This document shows, in pieces, positions 9,292-18,117 of a stretch of DNA of 64,000 bases. The notes under the pieces are model-generated. The model was given only the letters and a program-made list of their open reading frames with translations. It was not told the origin of the DNA and made no database searches. Source of the DNA: Corynebacterium lactis. Its GTDB lineage: Bacteria; Actinomycetota; Actinomycetes; Mycobacteriales; Mycobacteriaceae. Each line of letters begins with the position of its first letter. Position 1 is the first letter of the stretch. The stretch covers positions 62,001 through 126,000 of the forward strand of contig NZ_ULHE01000001.1 of assembly GCF_900519355.1 (NCBI RefSeq). The letters are read 5' to 3'. The position numbers were made by a program, and so were the translations under genes.

Positions 9292-11438
9292 CTAGACCGC
9301 CAGCTTCTCCCACAACCACGTCGAAATCAGAGCTTCCACGAACGCGACCTGCGCGTTGTCCGCCGCGCCCGCGTGCCCGCCCTCGGTGTTTTCGTAGTAG
9401 TCCACCGGCTGGCCCGCCTCGCGCAGCAGCCACGCGAGGCTGCGCGCGTGCGCCGGGTGGACGCGGTCGTCCCTGGTCGAGGTGGTCACCAGCGCCGGCG
9501 GGTAGGCTCGCTCGCTGTGCTTGACGACGCGCTGCACCGGCGAATACGCGCTGATGGCGGCGCGCTCGGTCGCATCGTCCGGGTTGCCGTACTCGGCCAT
9601 CCAGGAGGCCCCGGCGGACAGGCGGTGGTAGCGCATCATGTCCGCCAGTGGCACCTGGGAGACCACGGCGCCGACCAACTCCGGGTAGAGCGTCAGGCAT
9701 ACCGCGGTGAGCAGGCCGCCGTTGGACCCGCCGCGGACGGCGAGGTGGGCCGCGTCGCAGTAGCCGCGGGCGACGATGTCGCGCAGGACCGCCTGGTGGT
9801 CCTCGTAGACGCGCATGCGCTGCGTCTTTGCGACCGAGGAGTGCCACTCGGGCCCGAACTCGCCGCCGCCGCGCAGGTTCGCCTCCACGAAGTAGCCACC
9901 GCGCTCCAGCCAGCCGAGGCCCCGCATCGCCGAGTACTGAGGCACCAGCGAGACCTCGAAGCCGCCGTAGGCGTGCACCAGCGTCGGGGCCTTGCCCCCG
10001 CCGGCCAGGCGGCCCGTGATGCGGTAGGGGATCAACGTGCCATCGGCCGAGGTGGCCCAGTGTTGTCGCGTCTCCATCCCGGCCGCGTCGAACAGCGCCG
10101 GGGCCTGGCGCACCGTGCGCAGGGGCTCTTCCTCCTTGCCTAGATGCCCGTACCACAGCGTCGCCGGGTCCAGGGCCGACGTGGAGACCAGCCACACCTC
10201 GTCGTCGCGCGAGGGGGAGGTTCCAATGACGCTGATGGTGGACTGGCCGGGCAGCTCCGCGAAGGCCTCGACCGCCTCCCAGGAGCCCTTGCGCTTGACG
10301 GCAAGCGCGTGGCGACGTCGTCAAGCAGCGTCAGGATCACAAAATTCTCGGTCCACGCCAGCGACTGGAAGGAGGTGTGCGCGCTCGGCGTGAAGATGAC
10401 CTCCACGTCGCGCTCGCCGTCCAGCCACGCGTCCAGCTCCGCGATGCCGACGCCGCCGGCCGGGACGCCCGCGAAGTCCGTGCGCGGCATTAGCACCAGC
10501 CACTGCCGGTGCACGGAGGTGCGGCAATCCTCCGGGACCTCCAGGATCTGCAGCGAGAAACTACCCCCGAACTGGTTGGCAAGTTTCCCCGGCCGTTCCG
10601 CCGCCACGAACTTCTGCGAGTTGTAGAAGTCCTGCGCGCGCTCCACGAAGAGGCGCTCGAAACCCTCGGTCGCATCGAACCAGCCGCCGACCGCGACGTC
10701 GTCGGAGTGCCCGGAGAAAATTACCTCCGTATCCTCCAACTTCTGGCCACGCACCCAGCGGCGCACCTGGCGCGGGTAGCCCGAGTCCGTCAGCGAGCCC
10801 GGGCCCAGATCCGTGCCGATGAGAATCTCGTCGCGGCCGACCCAGCCCACGTCCGACTTCGCCTCCGGCAGGTAGAAGGGGTCCTCCTCGACGAACTCGC
10901 AAGAATCGAGGTCGAACTCGCGCACCACCGTCGCGTCCGCCCCGCCGCGGGAGAGCAGAATCAGCGCCCGGTCGTAGACGGGGTAGCGGCACACCGTGCC
11001 CTTCCAGACCCAATTCTCGCCCTCGCGCCGGGCGAGTTCGTCCAGGTCAATGACCGTTTCCCACTCGGTAGCTGCGGGGTCGTCCACCCCCGCGAGGAAA
11101 CTCTCCGTGCTGGTCCTGCGCCACAGCCCGCGCGGATGCGCACCGTCGCGCCAGAAGTTGTAGAGGTACTCCCCACGCCGCACGGGGTGCGCAATCCTCG
11201 CGTCCGTATCCAACGCCGCCCGCAGCCGGCTCTCCAGGCCCTGCCGAAAGGCGCCGTCGTCAAGCGAATCGAGCTTTGCGACGGTGTCCTCCGAACGGGC
11301 CCGCGCCCACTCGAGTGCCTTCTCGCCGGTGATGTCGTCGAGCCAGGTCGGGACGGTGTCGGTGGGGAGGAAGCCCGGGGCCACGGCGGACGGGTCGGCG
11401 GACGCGGTGGAGGTGGCGGGGGAGAATTTGTTGCCCAT
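9292..11438 (-). pseudogene. S9 family prolyl oligopeptidase, disrupted by one frameshift
   Basis: Two overlapping frames together encode a full prolyl oligopeptidase of about 715 residues: an N-terminal beta-propeller from the ATG at 11438 and a C-terminal alpha/beta hydrolase with nucleophile GGSNGG, Asp in TRDDRVHP and His in EGGHAG. The frame breaks at about 10303-10307; adding one C (CGCTTGCC to CGCCTTGCC) restores it. As written, the first frame stops at 10140. Cytosolic peptide hydrolysis is expected. The gene is 17 bases upstream of the M1 peptidase gene and divergent from lpd. I think a sequence error is more likely than true inactivation. Confidence 0.85.
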
Positions 11439-11508
11439 GTCCACCACCGTAGGCAAAAAACGGGGTCCGCGGGTGACGTAGGTTGCCCACGTGCGTAAAC
11501 TCGGTTGT

Positions 11509-12924
11509 GTGGCTGAACATTTTGATCTCGTAGTACTAGGCGGCGGTCCCGGCGGATACGTCGCAGCAATCCGCGCATCCCAGTTGGGTCTGAAGACCGC
11601 TGTGGTGGAGAAGCAGTATTGGGGCGGCATCTGCCTCAATGTTGGCTGTATTCCCTCCAAGTCGCTTCTGAAGAACGCCGAGGTGGCGCACATCTTCAAC
11701 CATGAGGCGAAGACTTTCGGCATCTCCGGTGATGTCTCCTTTGACTTCGGCGTGGCGCACGCGCGCTCCCGCAAGGTGTCCTCCGGCATCGTCAAGGGCG
11801 TCCACTTCTTGATGAAGAAGAACAAGATCACCGAAATCAACGGCTTCGGTGAGTTCACGGACCCGCACACCATCGCCATTACCGACGGTGACGATAAGGG
11901 CAAGGAAATTACCTTCGACAAGGCGATTATCGCTACCGGCTCCGTCGTGCGCTCCCTGCCGGGCGTTGAGGTCGGCGGCAACATCGTCTCCTTCGAGGAG
12001 CAGATTCTCTCCTCCGACCTGCCGGACTCGATGGTTATCGTCGGCGCCGGCGCTATCGGCATGGAGTTCGCTTACGTCCTGGCCAACTATGGCGTGGATG
12101 TCACCATCGTGGAGTTCATGGACAACGTCCTGCCGAACGAGGACGCGGATGTCTCCAAGGTTATTGCCAAGGAATACAAGAAGCTGGGCGTCAAGCTGAT
12201 GCTCGGCCACAAGACCACCTCCATCGTCGACAACGGCGACTCGGTCGAGGTTAAGGTTGAGTCCAAGGATGGCGGCGACGAGCAGACTCTGACCGTCGAC
12301 CGCGTTATGGTCTCCATCGGCTTCGCCCCGCGCACCGAGGGCATCGGCCTGGACAAGGCGGGCGTCGAGCTGGGCCAGCGCGGCGAGATCCCGATTGGCG
12401 ATTACATGCAGACCAACGTCGATCACATCTACGCCATCGGCGACGTGACCATGAAGCTGCAGCTCGCCCACGTGGCCGAGGCCCAGGGCGTTATCGCCGC
12501 CGAGCACATGGCCGGCCACGAGACCGAGACCATCCCGGACTACAACTTGATGCCGCGCGCGACCTTCTGCAACCCGCAGGTCGCCTCCTTCGGTAAGACC
12601 GAGGCTCAGGCAAAGAAGTGGGCCGAGGAGACCGGCCGCGAGATTAAGGTCGCTACCTTCCCGTTCTCCGCGAACGGCAAGGCGCAGGGCCTGGCCGAGC
12701 CGGTCGGCTTCGTGAAGCTAATCGCTGACGCCGAGTACGGGGAGCTGCTGGGCGGCCACATGGTCGGAGCCAACGTCTCCGAGCTGATGCCGCAGCTGGT
12801 CCTGGCTGAGAAGTACGAGCTGACCACCGAGGAAATCGGCCGCGCCGTCCACATCCACCCGACGCTGTCGGAGGCCATGAAGGAAGCCGCAGAGGGCATC
12901 CAGGGCCACATGATTAACCTCTAA
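11509..12924 (+). CDS. lpd: Dihydrolipoamide dehydrogenase (E3)
   Basis: 471 residues from the GTG at 11509 ([11 protein letters not shown]); an in-frame GTG at 11491 would add six atypical residues. FAD-binding GGGPGG near residue 11, redox-active Cys42/Cys47 in [13 protein letters not shown], a second Rossmann motif ([10 protein letters not shown]), the FAD-binding YAIGD element and the C-terminal HIHPT catalytic His. This flavoenzyme reoxidises lipoyl groups of pyruvate and 2-oxoglutarate dehydrogenase complexes. Codon use is strongly biased, as in highly expressed genes. It is divergent from the S9 peptidase with a 70-base spacer. Confidence 0.97.
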   Translation: MAEHFDLVVLGGGPGGYVAAIRASQLGLKTAVVEKQYWGGICLNVGCIPSKSLLKNAEVAHIFNHEAKTFGISGDVSFDFGVAHARSRKVSSGIVKGVHFLMKKNKITEINGFGEFTDPHTIAITDGDDKGKEITFDKAIIATGSVVRSLPGVEVGGNIVSFEEQILSSDLPDSMVIVGAGAIGMEFAYVLANYGVDVTIVEFMDNVLPNEDADVSKVIAKEYKKLGVKLMLGHKTTSIVDNGDSVEVKVESKDGGDEQTLTVDRVMVSIGFAPRTEGIGLDKAGVELGQRGEIPIGDYMQTNVDHIYAIGDVTMKLQLAHVAEAQGVIAAEHMAGHETETIPDYNLMPRATFCNPQVASFGKTEAQAKKWAEETGREIKVATFPFSANGKAQGLAEPVGFVKLIADAEYGELLGGHMVGANVSELMPQLVLAEKYELTTEEIGRAVHIHPTLSEAMKEAAEGIQGHMINL

Positions 12925-13014
12925 GGTCTGAAGGAGCGCTTCAGGCCTGGTCTGGGCCCCCGGAGATTGCCGTCTCGCATGCGCTAGTCGTGCGGGGCGC
13001 GCAGTTCCGGGGGC
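12925..13014 (+). terminator. Probable lpd terminator / stem-loops
   Basis: Directly after the lpd stop, GGTCTGAAG/CTTCAGGCC (12925-12947) forms a 9-pair stem with one G-U. A second stem GCCCCCGGA/TCCGGGGGC (12956-12964 with 13006-13014) closes on a short CTTT. No strong T-run, so terminator efficiency is uncertain. Confidence 0.45.
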
Positions 13015-13038
13015 TTTGTCGTGCCATTAGCTCGAGGC

Positions 13039-13070
13039 GCTTGCCGACGGACACCCGTGCTTGCCGACGG
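13039..13070 (+). repeat. Tandem intergenic copies of GCTTGCCGACGG
   Basis: Two identical 12-mers at 13039-13050 and 13059-13070, 20 bases apart, in the non-coding stretch between lpd and the DUF6767-like gene. The core recurs in other intergenic regions at 19125, 19143 (inverted), 21422 (inverted) and 51523. Confidence 0.6.
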
Positions 13071-13206
13071 TCGCCCGGTAGGCGTAAAAGGGAATCGAAC
13101 ATCAAAAATGTTGACTCGTCTCCATCGGGCGAGGGCGACAGCTTTGCGACGCTGTGTGGCGCTAAGCGGAGCTTTGCGACGAGGCCGCGGGAAAGGGGGC
13201 TGTGCG

Positions 13207-13635
13207 ATGGCGATTGTCGACGACGGTTGGGGTGCCGGAGTTGAGGGGCCGGTACCTAACTCCGCGATTATTTCCGGATCCCCGGGCGCTCCTGCAGCGT
13301 CGGGCAGCTCGGCGGTCTCGGGGGTTGCGGGCTCCTCCGGCGAGTCTGCGCGCGCAGCGGTTTCGCGGCCGCAGCAGAAGGCGCAAAGGCGCAAGCCCAG
13401 ACGCGTTCCGCAGCCCAAGTGCCCGATTCGTTTCGGGGAGCCGTGCACGGCGTGCCAGCCGGGCACCAGCGGCCCTGATGATTGCCAATTGGTCGACTTG
13501 GTGATGGGCGATCCTGAACTCCATGAGCGCATGCTCGACATGAACCGTAGGATGCGGGAAAAGCGGCGCGCTGAACGCGCCGAACGCGCCGAGCGTGAGC
13601 AGCGGGCCGAGGCGGCGGAAAAGTTGGGACGCTAG
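13207..13635 (+). CDS. DUF6767-like small protein
   Basis: 142 residues from the ATG at 13207, which has GAAAGGGGG about 8 bases upstream; longer in-frame starts lack a ribosome site. The first 70 residues are low-complexity Ala/Ser/Gly. The conserved core has three Cys in CPIRFGEPCTAC and a fourth in DDC, then MGDPELHERML, followed by an Arg/Glu/Ala-rich helix at the end. The core resembles actinobacterial proteins annotated DUF6767; function unknown. A metal site is possible from the Cys spacing. Confidence 0.75.
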   Translation: MAIVDDGWGAGVEGPVPNSAIISGSPGAPAASGSSAVSGVAGSSGESARAAVSRPQQKAQRRKPRRVPQPKCPIRFGEPCTACQPGTSGPDDCQLVDLVMGDPELHERMLDMNRRMREKRRAERAERAEREQRAEAAEKLGR

Positions 13636-13731
13636 GGGCGCGGCTAGGTCCCGAAACTCGGGTGGGGGTGCTGCTGAACTGGGGAAATGCGGCGTTCGGG
13701 GGAGCCGTCGGAAAGCGACCATCAAACTAGG

Positions 13732-13761
13732 GTTGACACGTCAACAAAGTGTGCTTATTAT
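13732..13761 (+). promoter_or_regulatory. Sigma-A-type promoter with palindromic operator over the -35 box
   Basis: TTGACA (13733-13738) and TATTAT (13756-13761) are separated by exactly 17 bases, an unusually good match to a vegetative promoter for this genome type. A perfect 14-base palindrome, GTTGAC-AC-GTCAAC (13732-13745), covers the -35 box, suggesting a repressor site. The downstream gene starts at 13878, implying a leader of about 110 bases. Confidence 0.7.
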
Positions 13762-13877
13762 GAATTCCATCAGGGCGAGCGAGACGCCGGTCGGCGCCCC
13801 GCAGCACCTGGCAACTATCGAATTAGTCTTAGAATCGGCTCTGCGCCCGACGCGCAACCACATTGAAGGGAAAAACA

Positions 13878-14333
13878 ATGGCTAACGCACTGAAGAACCT
13901 GTTCGGCAAGAAGGAAGAGACCAAGGGCGGCATCGACTGGGCAATGTACCCGGCACGCCTGGCCCCGGGCCTGTTCTTCCTTAGCTCCGCGACCGACAAG
14001 GCTGGCGCTGACGAGGACACCGCAAAGGGCCTGCAGGGCTTCGCTGGTGCCATCCCGGGCACCGATAAGTTCGACCCGAACACCTTTGCAAAGCTGCTCT
14101 CGGCGGCGGAGTACTCGATCGGTGGCGCGCTGGTCCTCCCGTTTATCCCGAACCGCCTGGCTGGCGCGGCACTGACCGCGTTTAGCGCCGGCCTGCTCAC
14201 CATGTACCTGAAGACCCCGGGCATGGTCCGCGACGGTTCCAAGGTCCGCCCGTCCTCCGCAGGTACCGCCCTGGCAAAGGACTTCTGGCTCTTCGGCACC
14301 GGCGTCTCCCTGATGATGCGCGGCAACAAGTAA
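13878..14333 (+). CDS. DoxX-like membrane protein
   Basis: 151 residues from the ATG at 13878 with ribosome site GAAGGGA; an upstream TTG in frame is less likely. After a charged N-terminus (FGKKEETKGG), PARLAPGLFFLSSATDK matches the start of DoxX-type proteins, followed by three further hydrophobic segments. Codon bias is strong, suggesting high expression, in keeping with its near-consensus promoter. DoxX proteins are small membrane proteins of poorly defined, often redox-linked, function. It is convergent with ramB. Confidence 0.75.
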   Translation: MANALKNLFGKKEETKGGIDWAMYPARLAPGLFFLSSATDKAGADEDTAKGLQGFAGAIPGTDKFDPNTFAKLLSAAEYSIGGALVLPFIPNRLAGAALTAFSAGLLTMYLKTPGMVRDGSKVRPSSAGTALAKDFWLFGTGVSLMMRGNK

Positions 14334-14369
14334 GCCAGACGGCGTAGCAATTAGTAATTACTGTCCATT

Positions 14370-14425
14370 CGCGCCCCGGCCGACCACGTACGGCGCGGGG
14401 CCCGCGGCCTAACTTTTTTAGGGCC
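14370..14425. terminator. Probable bidirectional terminator between the DoxX-like gene and ramB
   Basis: A GC-rich block with CGCGCCCCGG facing GCGCGGGG is followed by GGCCTAA-CTTT-TTAGGGCC, whose centre gives a T-run on the plus strand. It sits between convergent genes. Confidence 0.5.
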
Positions 14426-14439
14426 TAGTAGCTCGGTAG

Positions 14440-15863
14440 CTAGTAGGGCGACACCGTCGATCGGTGCAGGTTGACATCGATGTCGCGGTGAATCGGCGGG
14501 AAGGCGCGCTGAGGGCATGCCTCCCTCGAGCACACGCGGCAACCGGCGCCAATCGGTGTTGCCGCCTCCAGATTGCCAAGGTCGAGGCCGTCGGCGTAGA
14601 CCGTGCGTTCGGCGTGCCGCGCCTCGCAGCCGAGTCCGATGGCGAAGACCTTGCCGGGCTTGCCGAACCGCGCGGCATGGTGCTCGACGGTGCGGGAGAT
14701 CCACATGTAGGGCCTCCCGTCCGGCATGAGCGCCAGCTGGCGCATTACCTTGCCCGGGTAGGAGAAGGTTTCGTAGACGTTCCACAGCGGGCACGTGCCG
14801 CCGGAGTGGGTGAAGTGGAAGCCCGTCGCGGACTGGCGCTTCGACATATTTCCCGCGCGTCGACGCGCACGAACGTCCACGGGATACCGCGCAAGCTGGG
14901 GCGCTGCATGGTGGAAAGCCGGTGGCAGATGGTTTCGTAGCCGACGCCGTAGCGCTGCGACAGCAGCTCGATGTCGTGGCGCTTGGATTCCGCCATCGCG
15001 TGGAACGCCTCGTAGGGAAGGATGAGAGCGGCCGCGTAGTAAGTCGCGACGCCGCGCTGAGCTAGCTTGCGGGATTCCTCCGACATGAAGTGGCCCGAAT
15101 TGACGGCCTCCGAGATGGTGTCGCCCTGCTCGAGGAAGCCCAGCTCGGTGGCCATGCGGAAGGCTCGCTGGCCAGGGGAAAGATGCCGGGCCAGATAGAG
15201 CGTCTTCGTCCGGGGGTCGAGGTTGTGCTGGGTATCGCCGAGGCTGGAGTCCAGGCTGATGCGGATGCCGTGCTCGTCGCGAAGCCTATCTGCGAGGACC
15301 GCTACGACGTCCGTCGCCTCGTCAGCGATGTTGAGGCGGCGGGCCAGGTCCTCGGCCGCCGTATCGACGGAGTCGATGTAGTTCTGGCGGGCGTAGAAGT
15401 AGTCGCGGACCTCCTCGTGCGGCATGGTCAGCGCCTGCGCCACCGACGTCTGGGCGGCCTCATCCGCGTAGTTGCGCCCCTCGGTCGCGAGCGAGAGCTT
15501 GTCCGTGACGTTGCGGTAGCGCCTGTGGATATCCACCATCACCCGCGCAATATCGGGGTGGTTGCGGACCATCTCGGAGATTTCCTGCAGGTCCATGGGG
15601 GACTTGGTGATCTCCTTGTCCAGCACCACATCCTGGACTTCGGCGAGGAGCCGGGAGTCGTCGTCGCGCGAGAAGAAGGTCGCGTCCACGCCGAAAGTAT
15701 CGGTGATGCGCAGGAGCACCGGCACTGTCAGAGGGCGGACGTCGTGCTCGATCTGGTTGACGTAGCTGGCGGAAAGCCCCAGCGCCTGGGCGAGGGAGGC
15801 CTGGCTGAGATCGCGCTCGCGACGGAGCTGCCGCAGGCGCGAGCCGACGTAGGTTTTCGACAT
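14440..15863 (-). pseudogene. ramB: RamB, XRE-family regulator of acetate metabolism, disrupted by one frameshift
   Basis: Joining the two frames gives about 474 residues, the usual RamB length. Order: N-terminal HTH (about 8-62, with [11 protein letters not shown] and [10 protein letters not shown]), a long IrrE-like/short-chain fatty acyl regulator middle, and a Cys-containing C-terminal domain ([20 protein letters not shown]). The frame breaks at about 14853-14857 after FVRVD; adding one C (GACGC to GACCGC) restores [15 protein letters not shown]. In C. glutamicum RamB represses aceA, aceB and other acetate genes. aceA and aceB lie 3.5-6 kb away here, strengthening the assignment. Probably a sequence error; if real, the C-terminal sensor domain would be lost. 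Confidence 0.9.
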
Positions 15864-15871
15864 AACGCCTA

Positions 15872-15877
15872 ATTATA
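15872..15877 (-). promoter_or_regulatory. -10 box of a leaderless ramB transcript
   Basis: On the minus strand a perfect TATAAT ends eight bases before the ramB ATG at 15863, so transcription should begin at or next to the start codon. No ribosome site precedes the ATG, consistent with a leaderless mRNA. A clear -35 box is not seen. Confidence 0.6.
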
Positions 15878-15936
15878 GGGCCATAGTCCATGCTAGGGGT
15901 ACAAAACTTGGACGAAGTGCTAAAGCAGCTTCGCAG

Positions 15937-15948
15937 GGTTTGCAAGTG
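15937..15948. promoter_or_regulatory. Possible RamB box upstream of ramB
   Basis: GGTTTGCAAGTG contains the TTTGCAA core of the published RamB motif and lies about 60 bases upstream of the predicted ramB start point. RamB autoregulation is known in C. glutamicum; binding here is inferred. Confidence 0.35.
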
Positions 15949-15963
15949 TGCGGGCAATAAAGT

Positions 15964-15997
15964 GGCCCCGGCTCCCCAGGAAAAGGGGGCCGGGGCC
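15964..15997 (-). terminator. Terminator of the Ig-like secreted protein gene
   Basis: GGCCCCGGCTCCC pairs with GGGGGCCGGGGCC (one G-U pair). On the minus strand it is followed by ACTTTATTG. It lies about 30 bases beyond the stop at 16026. Confidence 0.6.
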
Positions 15998-16025
15998 TTG
16001 CGTCTGAATACAGAGGCAGGAGCGG

Positions 16026-17275
16026 CTAGCGGGTTGCAACTCCGGGGCTGGTCAAACCAGGGCTGGACAGGCCGGGCAGCTTGGGCAGGGTCCAACCGCC
16101 CAGACCCGGCTTTGCGGTCGTGTTAACCTCAATCTCCGCCGGGGTCGACTTGACGTCGCCGCGGATTGCGGTCACGGTGATCTTCTGCTTCTGTCCCACC
16201 GGGAGGTAGCCCAGGACGCACGAGAACTCGCCGGTTTCGCTGGTCGGGGACACGCAGCGGGTGCCGCCCGGGCCGACCGCCTCAACAATCGTGCCCTTCT
16301 CGGCCTTGCCCTTGACGGTGGTCCACTCCAGGCTATTCGGGTTCTGCGGGACGACGGTCACGTCGGTCGGCTGCGCCGGCGGAGGCGTGACGACGTTAAC
16401 GCGCTTGATCTCAGAGCGCGAGGGTTTGAAGGCATCGTTGCCGGCGTAGGAGGCCTGGAGGTTGACGGTGGTGGCCGTCGTCGGGGTCCACTCGCAGGAT
16501 GCGCTGCCCGACTCGTCGAGGGTGCCGGTGCACAGCTCGGCGCCGCCGTTGTTGAAGGTGACCTTCTGGTCCTTCAGCTCGGCCTGCTTGTCCGAGGTGA
16601 CGGAGGCCTTCAGGGTAACGGGGAGGTTGAGGATTGCCTCGTTAGGGGCGTCGACCAGCTTGGTGGTCGTGTCGGCCTTCGCGGGGGCCGGGGGATCCGT
16701 CGGCTCGGCCGGGGTGCCCTGGATCGTCGCGAGAGGGCCGCCCTTGAACAGGTTCGGCGCGTAGGTCTTGGACTGGAGGAAGGTGCCGTACTTGTACCAG
16801 AAGCCCGACTGGAGCTGCTGGCCCGGCTTGCAGTCCGGCCCCACCGTGTAGTCGAGGGTGAAGGTGTGCGGGTGGGTGGCGTTGAAAGTCCAGTAGCCGA
16901 TGTTTTCGGTGGTCTTGATGTTGGTCACGCCGTCGGCGTGAGAGACCTTGTTGTCGGGCAGTGGCTGCGCGGCGCCCTCGCCGACAGCGAGCTTCGCCGA
17001 GCCGGGGACGTACTGCAGGCACTTGTCGACGTTGTTGTTCCACTCGTAGATCCAGTCATTGCCGGAAGTGGTGGTGAACGTCTGCGTGTAGGTCAGGGTG
17101 TCGCCGAGGTTGGGGTTGTCGTTGCTGACGGAGCGGGTGTATGTCGACGAGGAGTCCGTGTACTGGGCGGATTGCGGCGCTGCCAGGGCAGCCGGGGCGG
17201 CGAGAACACCGGCGGCGCAGAGGCCTGCGACTGCGAAGGCTGCGGCGCGCTTCGGCGGAGGGTCGTGAAGCGCAT
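16026..17275 (-). pseudogene. Secreted Ig-like domain protein, disrupted by one frameshift in the signal peptide
   Basis: From the ATG at 17275 (GAAAGGAC upstream) the protein begins MRFTTLRR, then the frame breaks at about 17253-17257. One added base restores KRAAAFAVAGLCAAGVLAA and a signal peptidase site after LAA. The mature part is about 390 residues: an N-terminal beta-rich region with Cys pairs, a Pro-rich linker (PTDPPAPAK), one or two Ig-like repeats typical of bacterial surface proteins (TTTKLVD start, SYAGND near the end), and the tail LSSPGLTSPG. No start codon exists in the second frame downstream of the preceding stop, so the frameshift is needed for any full product. Function unknown; probably secreted or wall-associated. 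Confidence 0.75.
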
Positions 17276-17300
17276 GGCTTGGGGTTAGTCCTTTCGGTGT

Positions 17301-18071
17301 TTAGCTGCCCGACGGGCTGGGCAGGCCGGGGCTGCCGATTGAGGAGCTGCCCGGGCGGGCCGGGGGTCTGGTGCCGTTTTCGTAGCCGGTAAATACGTAG
17401 GGCTGCGTGGTGCCGGGCTGCGTGCACATTAGGAATGCGGCGGCGTCGAAGTCAGTGCGCGCGCCCGAGCTCGGCGGGCTCAGCGGGACGTTGAACTTCA
17501 CTGTCTCGCCCTTGTTTACGGTGAGCTTCGGAATCAGCCCCGCATGGCCGTCGACACGCGTCTTGGAGTACTCGTCGGCGATCTTCTTGCGGTCGCCGTT
17601 GCTCTGGCCGAGCACGTTGCCCGCGCCCTGTAGTAGCGGCGACAGGGAGTCGAGGTTGGCGTTACCGATCTCGATCTGGCCGATGACCGGGATTCGCGGT
17701 GTCTTGACCGGCAGGTTCGGAAGCACGCGGAAGACGTTGGTGCGGTAGTAGTTCTCCGACTTCGAGATGACGGATGCGGTAGAGATATCGCCCGCGGTGC
17801 TGTCGGAGCCCTTCGGGCCCGCGCAGGTGAAGTCGAGGCCGGAGGTGTTGGTGATCTGGCCGGTAATGGCCGTGGTTCCGGCGTCGGCTGCGTCAACCTC
17901 GACCTTGAGTAGGCCGGAGTCGGTGATGACCACGAGGGAGTCGCTGTCGGCGCCGGGGACGACGTTGGCCGCGCCGGCATCGGTGGCCAGCAGCAGAGAG
18001 GCGGAGGCGGCGAGTACGGCCGCCGGGACAAGGGTCCTGCGGGCGCGCGCTGCGAAGCGGTTGATGCTCAT
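17301..18071 (-). CDS. Secreted protein of unknown function, paralogue of the 18118 gene
   Basis: 256 residues. A signal peptide (about 1-34) has a twin-Arg-like ARARR N-region, a hydrophobic core (LVPAAVLAASASLLLA) and a DAGAA cleavage site. The mature protein has two Cys (TCAGP and MCTQP) that could form a disulfide, and shares layout with its neighbour: an N-terminal beta region, FDAAAFLMC, then YVFTGYENG and an SPG-rich tail (GSPGLPSPSGS). No known domain is recognised. It lies between two other secreted-protein genes on the same strand. Confidence 0.75.
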   Translation of the reverse strand: MSINRFAARARRTLVPAAVLAASASLLLATDAGAANVVPGADSDSLVVITDSGLLKVEVDAADAGTTAITGQITNTSGLDFTCAGPKGSDSTAGDISTASVISKSENYYRTNVFRVLPNLPVKTPRIPVIGQIEIGNANLDSLSPLLQGAGNVLGQSNGDRKKIADEYSKTRVDGHAGLIPKLTVNKGETVKFNVPLSPPSSGARTDFDAAAFLMCTQPGTTQPYVFTGYENGTRPPARPGSSSIGSPGLPSPSGS

Positions 18072-18117
18072 GAAAATGGGTCCTTACAAAGGCTTGAGGG
18101 TGCAGTGCGGGGCGGGA

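Noticed and set aside
6245..9295. 1016-codon open frame on the plus strand opposite the flippase and M1 genes
   Set aside because: Its product is Arg/Gly/His-rich low-complexity sequence without domains and is exactly antisense to well-supported genes; a high-GC shadow frame.
13080..13110. GGGAATCGAAC resembling a tRNA T-arm
   Set aside because: No matching T-stem, anticodon arm or acceptor stem could be folded around it on either strand.
12984..13541. 185-codon minus-strand frame opposite the DUF6767-like gene
   Set aside because: Low-complexity product antisense to a frame with a conserved Cys motif and a good ribosome site.
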